Positions 47,364 to 58,329 of a stretch of 64,000 nucleotides of DNA are shown in pieces (the first letter of the stretch is position 1; the number at the start of each line of letters is the position of its first letter). Under the pieces are notes generated by a model. That model was not told the DNA's origin and made no database searches. It saw only the letters and a list, made by a program, of their open reading frames with translations. Location: contig JAKJHU010000381.1 of the NCBI GenBank assembly GCA_022316685.1, forward strand, positions 124,001 to 188,000, given 5' to 3'. This DNA comes from Progne subis subis. Its lineage: Eukaryota; Chordata; Aves; Passeriformes; Hirundinidae. A program made the translations under genes and the position numbers.

Positions 47364-48083
47364 CTCAAAGCCACAAGGGGCTCCCAAAAGGCTGGAAGAA
47401 CCTCGCGTGGAGCACGTGGCTGAGGAACTTCACGCAGGTACATGAGTCCTGAAAGGTGGCCCATCCATGCAGAGAGACAGACCCGTCAGGCTTGGTGTTC
47501 GCTGTGGAGTCTCCGAAACACAGGACTCCACAGACCAAGGCTGCGGTTTTCCTTTGGACTTAAAAAACCCATTGGAGTGCTGGCTGCGAAGAAGCCCCCC
47601 AAACGGCAGGCTGCTCCCAGAGAAGGTGACCGTGTGTTAGTGGACAGCCGACTCTGGGAACCGAGACTGGAAGCTCTTTCTGCACCAAAAGGGTCAGACT
47701 CAGGCAAAATGAGTGATTGGGATAGAAAGGAAAGATTTGTCTGCACGCTGGATTTTTGGAGAGTATTCTTAGGAAAAATCTTTCAGAGGCATTGTTCCTC
47801 AGGGAAGGGTTTTTTCCTTTGGGGGAAGGTTTTCGCTTTCAGAGCAAACCTTCAGTGTGCTTTAATAACAAATTCGGTTTCGGCTGCGTAGCCCAGGGGG
47901 TGGAAAAGGTAACAGTTTCCCCTCTGGTTTTTTTTTTTTTTTTTTTTCTCCAGTGAGGTTTTTTTAATTTTCGGTTTCCCAGCCACAGTTAAAGGGGGAC
48001 ACAGAAACTTAAAATCTGAGCCAAAAATTGGTTCTAGGCTGTCTGTGTCTCAAAAAAGAGTCTAATACCAAATTTTAAGGGCC
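47364..48083 (+). other. Proviral leader
   Basis: A 720-bp stretch between PBS and the likely gag start. A 149-codon open frame at 47442-47891 lies in the same frame as gag but shows no Gag features. A T run of about 20 lies at 47929-47948. Packaging signals cannot be judged by eye. Confidence 0.5.
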
Positions 48084-49709
48084 TTGGATGATGGGGGGGA
48101 CCCATTGTTCAAAGAAACAGCTGAAAAAATTAATCGGTGGTTGTTTTCTCAGTTTCCACATGTATCATTAGAGCAAATAAGCTTCCCAGAATTTTGGGAG
48201 GCTGTTACGAAGAAATTAGTTGAATCAGGCTCCACAAAGGGTAACAAAACTGCAAATTTGGCTTTTTGGAGCTTAAAAATTCAGTTAGTGTTGCAAAAGC
48301 AAAATGAAAATAAAAAAAAGCCAGTTCTTTGTGGATTTTCCCCATTTTCCTCAGTCTCTCCCTCTCCCGGCCCTAAAACCAAGCTTGGATATTCTGAGGA
48401 AAGCAGCCCACCAGACAGGGCAGGGAAGCTGCAGCTCCCTGGACTTTCCCCAAATTCCAGAGCTCCCCTGCTCAAGGAATTCTGGCCAGATTCCTCGAGA
48501 AACCCCTAAACTTTCCCCAAACCTCCCTTCTTCCCTAGTTGTACTTTTGCAGACAGTTTGAGTGCTCAAAACCCCCATCTTAGTGGTTCCCAAGCTGGTC
48601 TCCGTTCTGGGGGGGATCACAAGATGGCGGAGACTCCTTTGTCCAGCCACGAGGAGCCTTTTTCTTTGTCTGTCCCTCCTTCCCATAATCCCTTTCGCAA
48701 CCCCTTCCTCTCCCCAGACCCCTCCTTCCCTTTGGCACTCCCCTCTCCTCCAACTCTGCCCCCTACCCTCAAACCTCCGCCCTCTGACTCCACCCCATGT
48801 GACTCAAGCCTCCAGCCCCTCCCTGCCCCTGGTTCCCATGATTTCCCCACCCTCAGTCCCAGTTCCCATGCCCCGGAGGGGAGGGGGGGAGGAGCTGGGA
48901 ACCCGGAAGCAGGAAGTGATCCCGACTTTTCTGCTACCCCTTTCACATATCGACCGTCAAAAAGGGGGGGTGTTGTCCATAGTTATTGGGACCCCTTCCC
49001 CCAACAAGCGATTCAGGATTTATGCAAAGCTCAGATTGATTTTGGATATGAAAGTGAATACTTTTGCAATCTTTTAAAAGCAAATTTAGCAGGGAATCCT
49101 ACAGTTCCCTTTAACCTCCAAAGAGATTTACTTCCAGAGCTTTGGCAAAATCCTGAAACGGCTGTTAATAAAAATAATTTCCCAATTCAGTTAGAACATC
49201 TATGTGGTGATAGTGAATGGGTCTCAGCCCTCAAGCAGGCTCAGGAAATTCCTTTGCTTCCATCAGAACCTTTTGTAACATTTGTGGAGCAATTAACCCA
49301 AGCTATCGAGTTACAGGTTAAGGAAGAAGGAGCCCAGGGACAGGTCTTGGAGGAGATGGCTCTGGCCGATGCAAACGAACGGTGCAAGGCAGCTATCCTC
49401 AGCCTGTCCATGGAACCAGCTCCAACTTTACATGACATGCTCCAGGTGTGTGCCAGGAAGGTTCCCTTCATAACACCTCACCAAAGCCACAGTTCCAGAG
49501 TCAAGCCACCACAAAAAACTGCTGCTGTAGACACCGTGCCTCCTGCGCCTGTGCCACGACCACTGCCCAAGAGAAGAACAACGTGTCTCCTGTGCAATCA
49601 GGCTGTACATTGGGGATCTCAATGCCCTTTAAAGAGACAATTACTAGACTTTCGGGACGATGGGAGCGGGAGGTCTTGGGGGCCCAAAAGGAATTTTTCA
49701 CAAAACTAA
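48084..49709 (+). pseudogene. gag: Endogenous retroviral gag, one in-frame stop
   Basis: One frame runs across 48084-49709 (about 540 codons) broken only by TAA at 48507-48509. The N-terminal part (MDDGGDPLFKETAEK onward) looks like matrix. A Pro/Ser-rich middle follows. Capsid then begins near YWDPFPQQAIQDLCKAQIDF and includes a major-homology-region segment (FVEQLTQAIELQ...). A single CCHC zinc knuckle is intact (CLLCNQAVHWGSQC). Gag assembles virus particles and binds genomic RNA. The 383-codon segment after the stop contains the whole capsid and nucleocapsid and is open. The choice of 48084 as start is by matrix-like content, not by experiment. Confidence 0.85.
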
Positions 49710-49849
49710 AAGCTGAGCGCCGGCTTGCCCAACGTGCTGACATAAATAGGGCAAGTCCGAGGAGGGGGGAGAAAAAACTGGAAAATGCAAATGTTGAATT
49801 AACTAATCCTGCTTTAACCAGTTCTGCCTTTCAGCAAAAGTCACCAGAT

Positions 49850-50056
49850 GTGATAGTAAAGGATCCAGCAACCAGAGAAAAAAAAAGTCCTCATGATCTG
49901 GTCACCTGAGGTCGTGGGTACGCCTATGTGTCCACTCCCCCAGGTCTCAAGTGGGTGCCAGCTGAGTGGGTGAAACCTTTCATCCCTAAAACTGCAAAGC
50001 CACCTGCAGAAGGCCCACAAGTGGCCAGTGCTGCCTGGAGGAGGAGAAAGCACTGA
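49850..50056 (+). pseudogene. pol: Integrase C-terminal remnant fused behind gag
   Basis: In the frame one base behind gag, the residues VIVKDP...HDLVT, a TGA at 49907-49909, then GRGYAYVSTPPGLKWVPAEW lead to a stop at 50054-50056. This matches the C-terminal SH3-like DNA-binding domain of alpha/betaretroviral integrase. The segment between the zinc knuckle and this point is only about 250 bp, so nearly all of pro-pol was removed by deletion. The TGA replaces a conserved Trp position. Confidence 0.75.
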
Positions 50057-50202
50057 ACCCTCTCCTAATTATCCCTTAACTGTTTTTCTAGACAGTTTGC
50101 TTGCACTCAATGTCATTTTTTTCTTCTGCAACTTTAAAGGTACTCAAGGTCCGAACTCTGAACATCTCCCACAGACTGAGCCTTCCTCCTTCTCAATTTA
50201 AT

Positions 50203-50216
50203 AAGAAAGAGGGAGA
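50203..50216 (+). other. Polypurine tract
   Basis: AAGAAAGAGGGAGA lies immediately before the 3' LTR, where plus-strand DNA synthesis would be primed. Confidence 0.8.
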
Positions 50217-50624
50217 TGTTGTAGCACATTAATTTGGTTTATATTGTGTTTCATTTTTATATTGGGGTTTATAATGTTTTTCTATTGTATCCCCTTGGAA
50301 ACTGTATCACGTGGTTTTTCCCTGCTTGGCCGTGCCCATCCCCCACACTGGAATATAACCCAACTCTGTTCCACTCACACCTTATCCCTGATTGGGTAGT
50401 GGCTTGTCCCTGCCTCTAGGCCCTTCCCCCCTGGGAAAAAGCCCCGGGACTGCCAGGGCCTCGGTCTCTCTGGCACCGGCGGGGACGGGAAAGGAGCTAA
50501 GTAAGAGCTCTGGCCGGTGGGGGCAGGACCCCAGAATAAAGTTGTGATATCCCCCCGGACAGAGGGCAGGCTCTGTGCCTTTCGCCATCAACGGTCTTCT
50601 GGGTCTGTTTAAAGAACAACCACA
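50217..50624 (+). repeat. 3' LTR of the family A provirus
   Basis: A 408-bp LTR starting TGTTGTAGCAC and ending CCACA, with AATAAA at 50535-50540. The U3 half is about 90% similar to the 5' LTR by eye. The R-U5 half is much more different in length and sequence. Confidence 0.9.
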
Positions 50625-50938
50625 GAGGGGTAGCAGGGCGTGACCCAGGCCCGGCCCAGCCGCCCACGATGTTACCTCATGGCTGATTCCAAAGCGAGAG
50701 AATGCAGCCCGATCAGCAGCAGATTAGTTTTAAATATCCCCTCCAAAGTCACATCGACATTTCCTATTGGTCAACTTAGCTGCTGATATCCTGGCCAGCT
50801 TTTTGATAGGTCTCTGTTGTGTTGTGTCCCGTTTCCCCCCCCCCCCCCCCCCCCCCCAAACCACTCCACAGTTAGGGCAGGGAAAAACATCTCACATTTC
50901 TCTATAACCAGAAAACAAAATTGTGCCAACCCATGATA
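50625..50938 (-). mobile_element. Family L LTR fragment
   Basis: The reverse complement of the first about 310 bp of family L (compare copy B 16572-16880): the + strand ends gccaacccatgata, the antisense of the L start. A C run of more than 20 lies at about 50836-50857, matching the G-rich tract of copy B. It is cut off at 50625 where the provirus ends. Confidence 0.85.
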
Positions 50939-51251
50939 CCCCCACAGGGTCAGGGGCCCAGTCCAGTCCAGTCCCCGTCCCAAGAGCCCAGAGAGAGCGA
51001 TCCATGTGGTCCCCTGGCTTTTATCCAGGGGGAAGGGGCTAGAGGCAGGGACAAGCCCCTACCCAATCAGGGATAAGATGGGAGTGGAACAGAGTTGGGT
51101 TACATTCCAGTGTGGGAGAATGGGAGGGGAGAAGGAGCAGGGACAAATCTTGTGATACATTTTCCATGGGAGCAGGGGGTACAGAAGAAACCATTACAAA
51201 ACCCAATATAAAAATGAAATGCAATATAAACCCAAATAATGCACAACAACA
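50939..51251 (-). mobile_element. Family A LTR fragment (inverted)
   Basis: The reverse complement of a family A LTR. It contains the antisense U3 phrases (cagtgtgggag, acagagttgggttaca) and ends caacaaca at 51251, the antisense of the LTR start. The R-U5 end is truncated or diverged at about 50939 where it meets the L fragment. Confidence 0.85.
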
Positions 51252-53118
51252 ATTATCAGTTAGCATGAAATGAATGACAGTTATCTGCACGTTTATGGTA
51301 CTTTTCAGCAGAGAGTTTAGCAAATGAGCTAAGTGTGGCTGTTTCTCACCATCATCATGTGAAGTAAATGAATATTCACATTTTAAAGATGAGAGCCTGC
51401 TATACTGGGTAAGGCAATGATGTGGCTGGATGCCATCTTGTCAAGAGCAGAACTCATGTGTCTTGCTTTCACTCTATTGCTGTAGGAACTGTGTGTCCCT
51501 CTCCTCAAGGCAGCAGTCATCAGCACTCCTGCCTCTCTGTTCTTCCAGCCCTCAACTTGCAACTCCTTGTATGATTAGACATCACAATGAATATTTCTCC
51601 TGAAATTTGATTTAGTTCTGGCTCCTAAAAGGGAAGTCTGTAAGGAGAACAAAGTGAGCATTGCTCGGAAACTGGCATGTGGAGGTGATGTTTCACATGT
51701 TCCTGTGCTTCAACCAATTCCCATGCCCTGATGCATTGGGGTTTCCAATACCTCTGAGGGTCCAGCCCTGTTCAGAGAAATGGCTTAAATCATGTAGCGA
51801 GGCAACTTCTCTGGACATGCTTTGTAAAATAAAAGGTTTTAATAAGCGATGAAAATTATAAACATAAACAGACAAAGAAATGCAGGTCAAACACAGTGCA
51901 GAGAGCATTCTGACACTCGTAAGGCAGTCCTGAAAAGCTTTTTGAGTTCTTTTGTGTAGTCCCTTTAGTACTTAATAGTCTAGGTGGGTTCCACTGGCAA
52001 ATTGCCAATAAGGAGATGTACAGACTTTGAAGGACAGTGACAAGGTCCACCAGGTGCTTTTCTCTTGGCATTGAGCCAATTATAAAGATAAAGACACAGA
52101 ACTTTCTAGTTTGGTTTCCTTATATGTTTAAGGTAAGCTGAAACCCTTTTCCTCATACAGAAATGCCTACTCGGGGATGGGGGGTGCATTACAACACTGA
52201 TGGGCTGGACTGCAGCAAGATCCAAGCACAATCCCTTTGTCCATCCTTCCTTCCTGCTTCCCCTCCCTCCTCCCTCCCTCCACCCCCAGGGAGTCTGTCC
52301 TACTCTTTTATTTTTTTTTTCTTTCCTTCCCCCCCATCCTCCCCAGCTGTACATATAAGTCCCTAATTAAGCTGTCCTTGTATCAAAGGACAGCTCAGAG
52401 GAAACAGAACGGGGTCCACAGCAGCAGGATTGCTCACAGCATCTTGGGGCTCATGCAGCCCTTGTGGAGTAAACTGAATGTGACCAAAATTCGCCTCATT
52501 TTTCTCCATGGTGTGACTAAGCAGCACCACAGCCCAGCAAAGTGGTGGTCAGAAAGAGGCTTCAGCTCCATGCACAGGTTCCAGGATATCCCTGGGGAAT
52601 CAAGGTGAGTCAAATGCTACCTTGCTGCATCTGAAGGGATGGGCATGCACCTCTGCCTTGCCCCATGACAGGAAGAGGAGAGAGGCCAGCAAAGCCATGG
52701 CCTGTGGGATGTGAGGGATGAGACCATCACCTTAGGTGAGCAGATGCTGATGGGAGGAAGATGGTGCCAAGGACCCAGCCTGAGAGGTGCTGCTTCCTGT
52801 CTCTGGAGCTGTGGGGATGTGTCAGAGGTGCTAGTCCTGCCTCCAGAACTGTGGGGGCCACGGCTAGTGGCTGGGAACCAGCTCGTGAAGGTGACAAAGA
52901 GGCGCAAGAGTCCTTGGGCCCATTTCCACAGCAGGAACTACTGCAGGCTCCCTGCCAGCCTTTCCTCTCTCTGCTTTAGGGATAGTTCAGGGAGAGATGG
53001 TAAAATAAATGTAATTTGTGTATCTCCTAGACTAGTATGATCTGGGTCAGACTGTAGTCTGCTAGGCATTGAGAGAGAGATCCAACCAATATTGCAGAAA
53101 ATACAACAAACTATTTTG
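51252..53118. other. Intergenic DNA, no gene recognised
   Basis: Contains a pyrimidine-rich low-complexity block at about 52240-52345. The 52400-53000 part is moderately GC-rich with a 109-123 codon chance ORF on +, but no homology that I recognise. Confidence 0.4.
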
Positions 53119-53123
53119 CTATC

Positions 53124-54677
53124 TGTCATAGTTTTAATTTTAAACTAGGCAGAAACACTACTTAATGTAGTGGTTTCACGTTTACTAAATTTTGGTCTTG
53201 GTACTTACTCTTTTTGTGAGAGAGAGACTAGGAGAAAAACAAAGCAGGCTTAACCTTAAAATTAACAAATAGTTTATTAACTTACACTAAAAGAATAGAA
53301 AAACAGAAAGTTGGAAAAAAACTAAAATGGAATGAAACTTTAAAAACACTTTTCCCTCCCCTTACAAACTGTTCACTTCCTTACAAAATAACATAAAGAG
53401 ACAAAACACGTAATTTTCAGTCAGTTTCACTATCTGATAATAGTCTTTCACCAATTCATTAGGGGAAGAGTATCTTTTTGAGTCATGGATCCTACTGACA
53501 ACCTAGAACAGTTCTTTTGTGGGTTTTAAACTGTCACAAAAACAACCGCCTGGAGAAACTTGCTTTTGTGACCCTCCCAGGAGCAGTTTCCCAAGCTGCT
53601 TATGGGTCATGGGTCTTAGACTTTTGCATACTGGGGTGTCACCTTTTAAAGATGAATAACTCCAAAGCAAAGGATTTTCACTTTAAGGTACAGAGATATC
53701 TTCTCACTTCTTCACTGGTGCAGGGGGCTTCTCATCTTTATCTCTGTTCAAGCATCTTATAGGATATTACTTAGTTTATCACAAACACCTTTGCTTAAAT
53801 TTACACGAAAAACAATCATCTCCCCAAATGCATATCTTTTCCATGATTTACAGGAATGACCTAAATATAGAGTTCATTTCCATGGCTCAAGTAAGAATAG
53901 AACAACCAACTCTTCAACTCTCTGTCTTAATAGTCTTTCCACTCTTGCTACTGACTTCATGCTGTTGTTCTTTATGTTTACTCTGTCTTTCCTTACTCTT
54001 TTAGAGAAGGGCCAAGCTCTGGAAGATTCATGTTGCTAGGAAAGAGTTAAATCTGCTCGGAGTTTTTGTCTTTTACTCTCTGTAGCTCATAGTGTTAGAT
54101 GTTCAAGGCCGAGCTGATAAGGAAAAACTTATGCAGAAACATTAGAAATTGGAGTACTCAAGCAGTCTAGAAAAAAAAATTCAGGCAAGATCATAAATGC
54201 CTTCTCAGCCCACCCCTCGGTGCAAATCCGGGTGGGCTTGGCCCAAACAGTGCTCATAGCTCCCATCAGGGGCTCAGCAGAGATCCCTCTCTGCTCCAAG
54301 GAAACTTGAAGAAAGCAGCCACCACAAAACCGCAACCTCTCCTTCCCCCCCTTCACCCGGGAGCCGATGGAATTCGGCCAGGCCTCAGGCCAGCTTCCCC
54401 CCCAAAAAAGGGGGAGCAGCAAGCCCAGCTTGATGTTACCTGTCTCTCTCTGGCCAAAGGAAGAAGGAAAAGGACCTACTTACAGGAAATCAAGGGGTTT
54501 CATATGGTACTTCCCAAAGTCGCAGCTAACAATTTCAGTGGTCAGAATAGATGTCAATATTCTAACTAACTCTCTGATAGGTCTCTGTCTCTTCCAAAGC
54601 AATTCCCAGGTCCTGACCTGGAGAATTATTTTACATTCTTTTATAACTAAAAAACTAAACTGTACTAACCCATGACA
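53124..54677 (-). mobile_element. Family L long solo LTR (copy D, inverted)
   Basis: A 1554-bp copy in reverse orientation, colinear with copies A-C. The + strand starts TGTCATAG and ends CCCATGACA. An exact 5-bp duplication CTATC flanks it (53119-53123 and 54678-54682). The - strand AATAAA reads as tttatt at 53273-53278. It is most similar to copy C by shared wording over most of its length. Confidence 0.94.
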
Positions 54678-54682
54678 CTATC

Positions 54683-56788
54683 TGACCTTAGAGAAAAGTC
54701 ATAGTGATAACCCTGCTTAGTGGGATTTATGAAGACTCATTATCAATGGGATTTCTTTCTAATTGGTTTGTTGCTTATGAAATTATCTCTGGAAGTACTT
54801 GTAGGCTTCCTGCTGGTTTGTATGGCCTTGGAAAGTATCTTTTAGGCAAAACATTGATGGGGAAAGAACTACTTTCTTGAAAACTCCTTCGCCTTGAAAT
54901 CTCCTATGTCACAAAAGGTTTGAGATTTTATTTTTTAAAAGGGGATAATCAGTTGGCATACACTGAATTTGCAGTGTTGAGTTTACCACATCCTGGTAAG
55001 ATCTTCCCAAACCTCTGACCATGTATCCTGTGACAGTAATGCCATTATAAAATAGTTCAGAATAAATGAAGCAAAATTTAGTCTAACCAATTTTGGTGTT
55101 TTTTTGTTTTGTTGGGTTTTTTTTTAATCCTGGTTCAAAATTACCTAACAAAATGTGAAAGAAATTTTTTCATTGTTTCAAAAACACCAATAAACAAATT
55201 CTAAAGTAAATAAAATAAAAAGCTGCAGACTTTGTTTCCAGCTTTAGGTACCCAAAAGCAGGAGTCTTTCAGAAGAGACCTGAGCTTGAGACTGATTTGA
55301 GTGATATAAAGACAATGAGACCAGTATGCAAGTCAGTCTGTTACTGAACTGAACAGTGAAAACAGGGAGTCATCAGACTGGGTTTATGCCCCCAACAGAG
55401 GCTCCAATACTGAGAACACAGCCAAATACCTTAAATGTTCCCTTCAGCCAGCATAGAGGGAGGCTGCTTGAAGGTGCTCTCTGCATCATGGTCAGGAGTG
55501 CTTGGCATCATCCCTGCTCTTGAGAAGAGTGAACTCTGCAGCCAGGCTTATCCAGAGTCATGCAGGATGTCTCACAATAGCATCTGTCCTGCCTTGTATC
55601 TAACTGGATACCCTGTGTGCTGTCCCTGGCTGCAGCTTGGCTACCTTGGGGCCCACGTAACTGGCAGCAACAGCCAAAGCAAGGTTGGAACTCAGAGGAA
55701 CTGCAGGGAAGTAGATTTGTGGGAGGTTGGTGCAGAGATTCTCTTGCAACTAATGTTGGCTAAAGTTCTAGGTGCCTCAAGGATAACAGGAATTAAGTAC
55801 TGACAATAAATGTGTGGACAGCTTTGAGGATTTTTGGATCCAGCAGTGTCTGCAGGCAGTCATCTCTCATTATCCAGCTGAAAAATCCATTTGGTTGCAG
55901 CACTAAGTGGAATTCTATCACTTTACCATTTCTATTGTGTAACAAATTATTTCACCCATAACGATAAACCAAACATTGCCTAGAAACATGCCTATTTGCC
56001 ATACAAATGGAATAAATTACTCTGATCCATCAAAAATGAGGAGGATTGCTTTATTTTGTTTTGACATTTGAGGACTAGTCTTTAAATTGCATATTTACCA
56101 AGAAATATCTGTAGGTGTCTATGAAGAAAACTGTGGTGTATGTTGTCAACCTGATGAAAGAGAAGCTTCTGCCACTGGAGAATGCCCTGGGCTTTGGGAT
56201 GATGGGCACTTGGGCAGTGCCACACTGAGAGTTATTGGGCAAAAGGCCCAACCACCTCGAGTGCTGCCTTCTTTCAGTGCAAGAAGTGGGACCTTTGGGT
56301 AACTGGGACCTCCTATATCTAAGTGAGCATTTGGTATGTACACTAAGAAAAAAACAGTGTTTGCTCATGTGCTTCCTCTGGCAAATATAATAGTCTCAGA
56401 ATATACCGTGTTGGTGAGAAATCCTGAACACTGCTGTCAGAGTAGCAGCCTTCTCCAGATTGGTGTGAGAGCCTGGTCAGGAGGGGATGAACTGGATGCT
56501 GTTTACCTCTCATTTGTAGATGCCCTTTCTGCAAATTATCATTAAGCGAAGCTGATGGCCATGTTCCTAACTCTCAGCCAGATTAAATCTTGCAGGCTGT
56601 CAAAATAACTAGCAATTTTTCCTGAGTGTGGATCACATCAGCTCAGAGGAAGTTACTCAGCCTGGTAGCTCTGTAAGCTGGGGCTGGGCATGTCTCACCA
56701 CAAGAAGGCTCCTTGTGATGGAGTTAAGGATAGGAGTGGGCACTTCATGGAAGATAAAGCAGCAGAAAAGGAACAATCATCAAGTAAT
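54683..56788. other. Intergenic DNA, no gene recognised
   Basis: Mostly AT-rich, with a T-rich tract near 55097-55127. A 122-codon ORF on + at 55435-55803 has no familiar domain and no supporting splice or promoter context. Confidence 0.4.
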
Positions 56789-56901
56789 GGGAAGGGAAGG
56801 GAAGGGAAGGGAAGGGAAGGGAGAAGGGAAGGGAAGGGAAGGGAAGGGAAGGGAAGGGAAGGGAAGGGAAGGGAAGGGAAGGGGAAGGGAAAGGGAAGGG
56901 A
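56789..56901. repeat. (GGGAA)n microsatellite
   Basis: About 22 pentanucleotide units with a few interruptions (for example gggagaaggg at 56820). It generates Gly/Lys/Arg/Glu-rich ORFs on + and Phe/Pro/Ser-rich ORFs on -, which are not genes. Confidence 0.97.
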
Positions 56902-57523
56902 AACATGAATGACAACAGCCCTTCTTGCTGGATTAGTATCTGATCCCTGAGCACTTTGCTTGTTATTGCATCACTCTACCCAGGATTCACATCCCAGGCC
57001 TGGGATTTGCAAATGCTCTGCCTCCCTACACATGCTCCCTCTGCCAGTCAGCCCAAGCAGGGGCAGCACGGGCAGAGCACCTGCACTTGTTTGTGCACAG
57101 ATAGACATTTATTCTGTGGGCTGTTTGATAAAGTGGGAAATATTTTGGGGCAACTCAGATTTGCCTGCCACTGAGAACTGATAATTTGAATTTTTTCTCA
57201 TGTGCGTGGCATAATCCTTCAAGAAAGTGTTTGTATGCATATTTCCCTCTAAGTGCCATGTCTCTACCACTCGGCCAAAAGACCTCAATTGTGGATATGC
57301 AGAAAAGGGTGGACTCCTCTGATTTTTGCAAATTTGTTTTACAGCTCTGAGGATCAGGTGACAGTGCATTTTATAAATCAGGATGGAGAGTGACTTACGA
57401 CCACAGCCAAAGAAGGAGACAGTTTGTTGGAAGTGGTAGTCAATCACAACTTGGCCATTGATGGATTTGGTAGGTGTTGCAGCAGGATATGTACATGTGC
57501 TATTAGGGCCAGTGGGTACTTAG
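56902..57523. other. Spacer before the family B LTR
   Basis: No gene recognised. Because the family B LTR at 57530 was inserted here, this sequence was once contiguous with 58122 onwards. It may include a decayed part of the - strand retrovirus, but I could not identify a domain. Confidence 0.35.
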
Positions 57524-57529
57524 GAATAG

Positions 57530-58115
57530 TGTAGAAATTGGTTTTGTCCCCTGCTGCTGTTGTGGACTCCAGGACGGCATAGATATATGTAGACGAGAGA
57601 TCTCTGTAGTTAGGTTTTAGAAGATTGGGTTTATTGTAAGGGATGTGAGGCCTTGCTATGAGCTGCCAGGCTGCAGCTCAGTGCAAGGCCTAGGAGGTGG
57701 GGGAAGGGAGGGGAAGGGAATGGAGGGGAGCAAGGACAAGGGCAGGAGGGAGAGGCGAGCAAGAGTGCAAGAGCAAGAGCAAGAGAGCGAGCCACCCCTG
57801 CAGACCCCTGATAAGGGGTCTTGAGGTGGGCAGGAACAGGATCTGTGCCAATGAGGTTACAGATACCTGACACTTCAGGGGAGGGGTACAGGTGTGGGAT
57901 GAACCATTGGGGGGTGAGACAGAACATTCCATTTGACCTGGGTCTGGCTGCAGGTACTTTTCAGTTGGTCACACAAGTGTTTTCCCATACATCCAGTATC
58001 CAATACATCTCAAACATCAAAACTTACTTTCAATTCTATCTCACTAACAGGTCTCACATTCTCAGAATATAGGCAATCATATTTATAGGGTTTTTTGGCT
58101 TCATCCTCCCCAACA
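57530..58115 (-). mobile_element. Family B solo LTR
   Basis: A 586-bp LTR. The + strand starts TGTAGAAATTGG and ends CCCCAACA. An exact 6-bp duplication GAATAG (57524-57529 and 58116-58121) shows an independent insertion, so it is not the 3' LTR of the neighbouring pol fragment. The - strand TATA (+ atttatagggt) and AATAAA (+ tttatt at 57630-57635) are present. A purine-rich segment with gagcaa/caagag repeats is at about 57740-57795. Confidence 0.93.
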
Positions 58116-58329
58116 GAATAGTGCAACAGTACATATGCCACTGTGTTCTGCCAAGACCATAAACAAGCTTCCCTTCCCCACCAGCTGCTTGCTGGATGGC
58201 TCACCATGCTGAGATGGCAATGTAACCTCACATGGTCACCACTGGCATTCCAGCAGCCTCTGTCAGTGCTTTTGGCTGCATAGAGCTGATATAAAAATTT
58301 GAAAACTGATGCCCTCTGGGCAGCCGGGC

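Larger units (their letters stand above)
46968..50624 (+). mobile_element. Defective endogenous retrovirus, gag with 3' pol remnant, two LTRs (family A)
   Basis: A 3.66-kb provirus: 5' LTR (46968-47343), primer-binding site (47346), long leader, gag (48084-49709 with one stop), a short integrase C-terminal remnant (about 49850-50056), polypurine tract (50203-50216) and 3' LTR (50217-50624). Protease, reverse transcriptase, RNase H, most of integrase and env are absent. The CCHC knuckle, Lys-type PBS and capsid sequence suggest a betaretrovirus-like class II element. The flanks do not show a clean TSD (GTGGG before, GAGGG after), and the 3' flank is a family L fragment. Confidence 0.9.

Noticed and set aside
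49448..49909. A 153-codon ORF overlapping the end of gag as an independent gene
   Set aside because: Only the last about 19 codons have recognisable content (integrase C terminus); the rest overlaps the zinc-knuckle region in another frame.
56628..56912. Lys/Gly/Glu-rich ORFs
   Set aside because: They are translations of the (GGGAA)n microsatellite.
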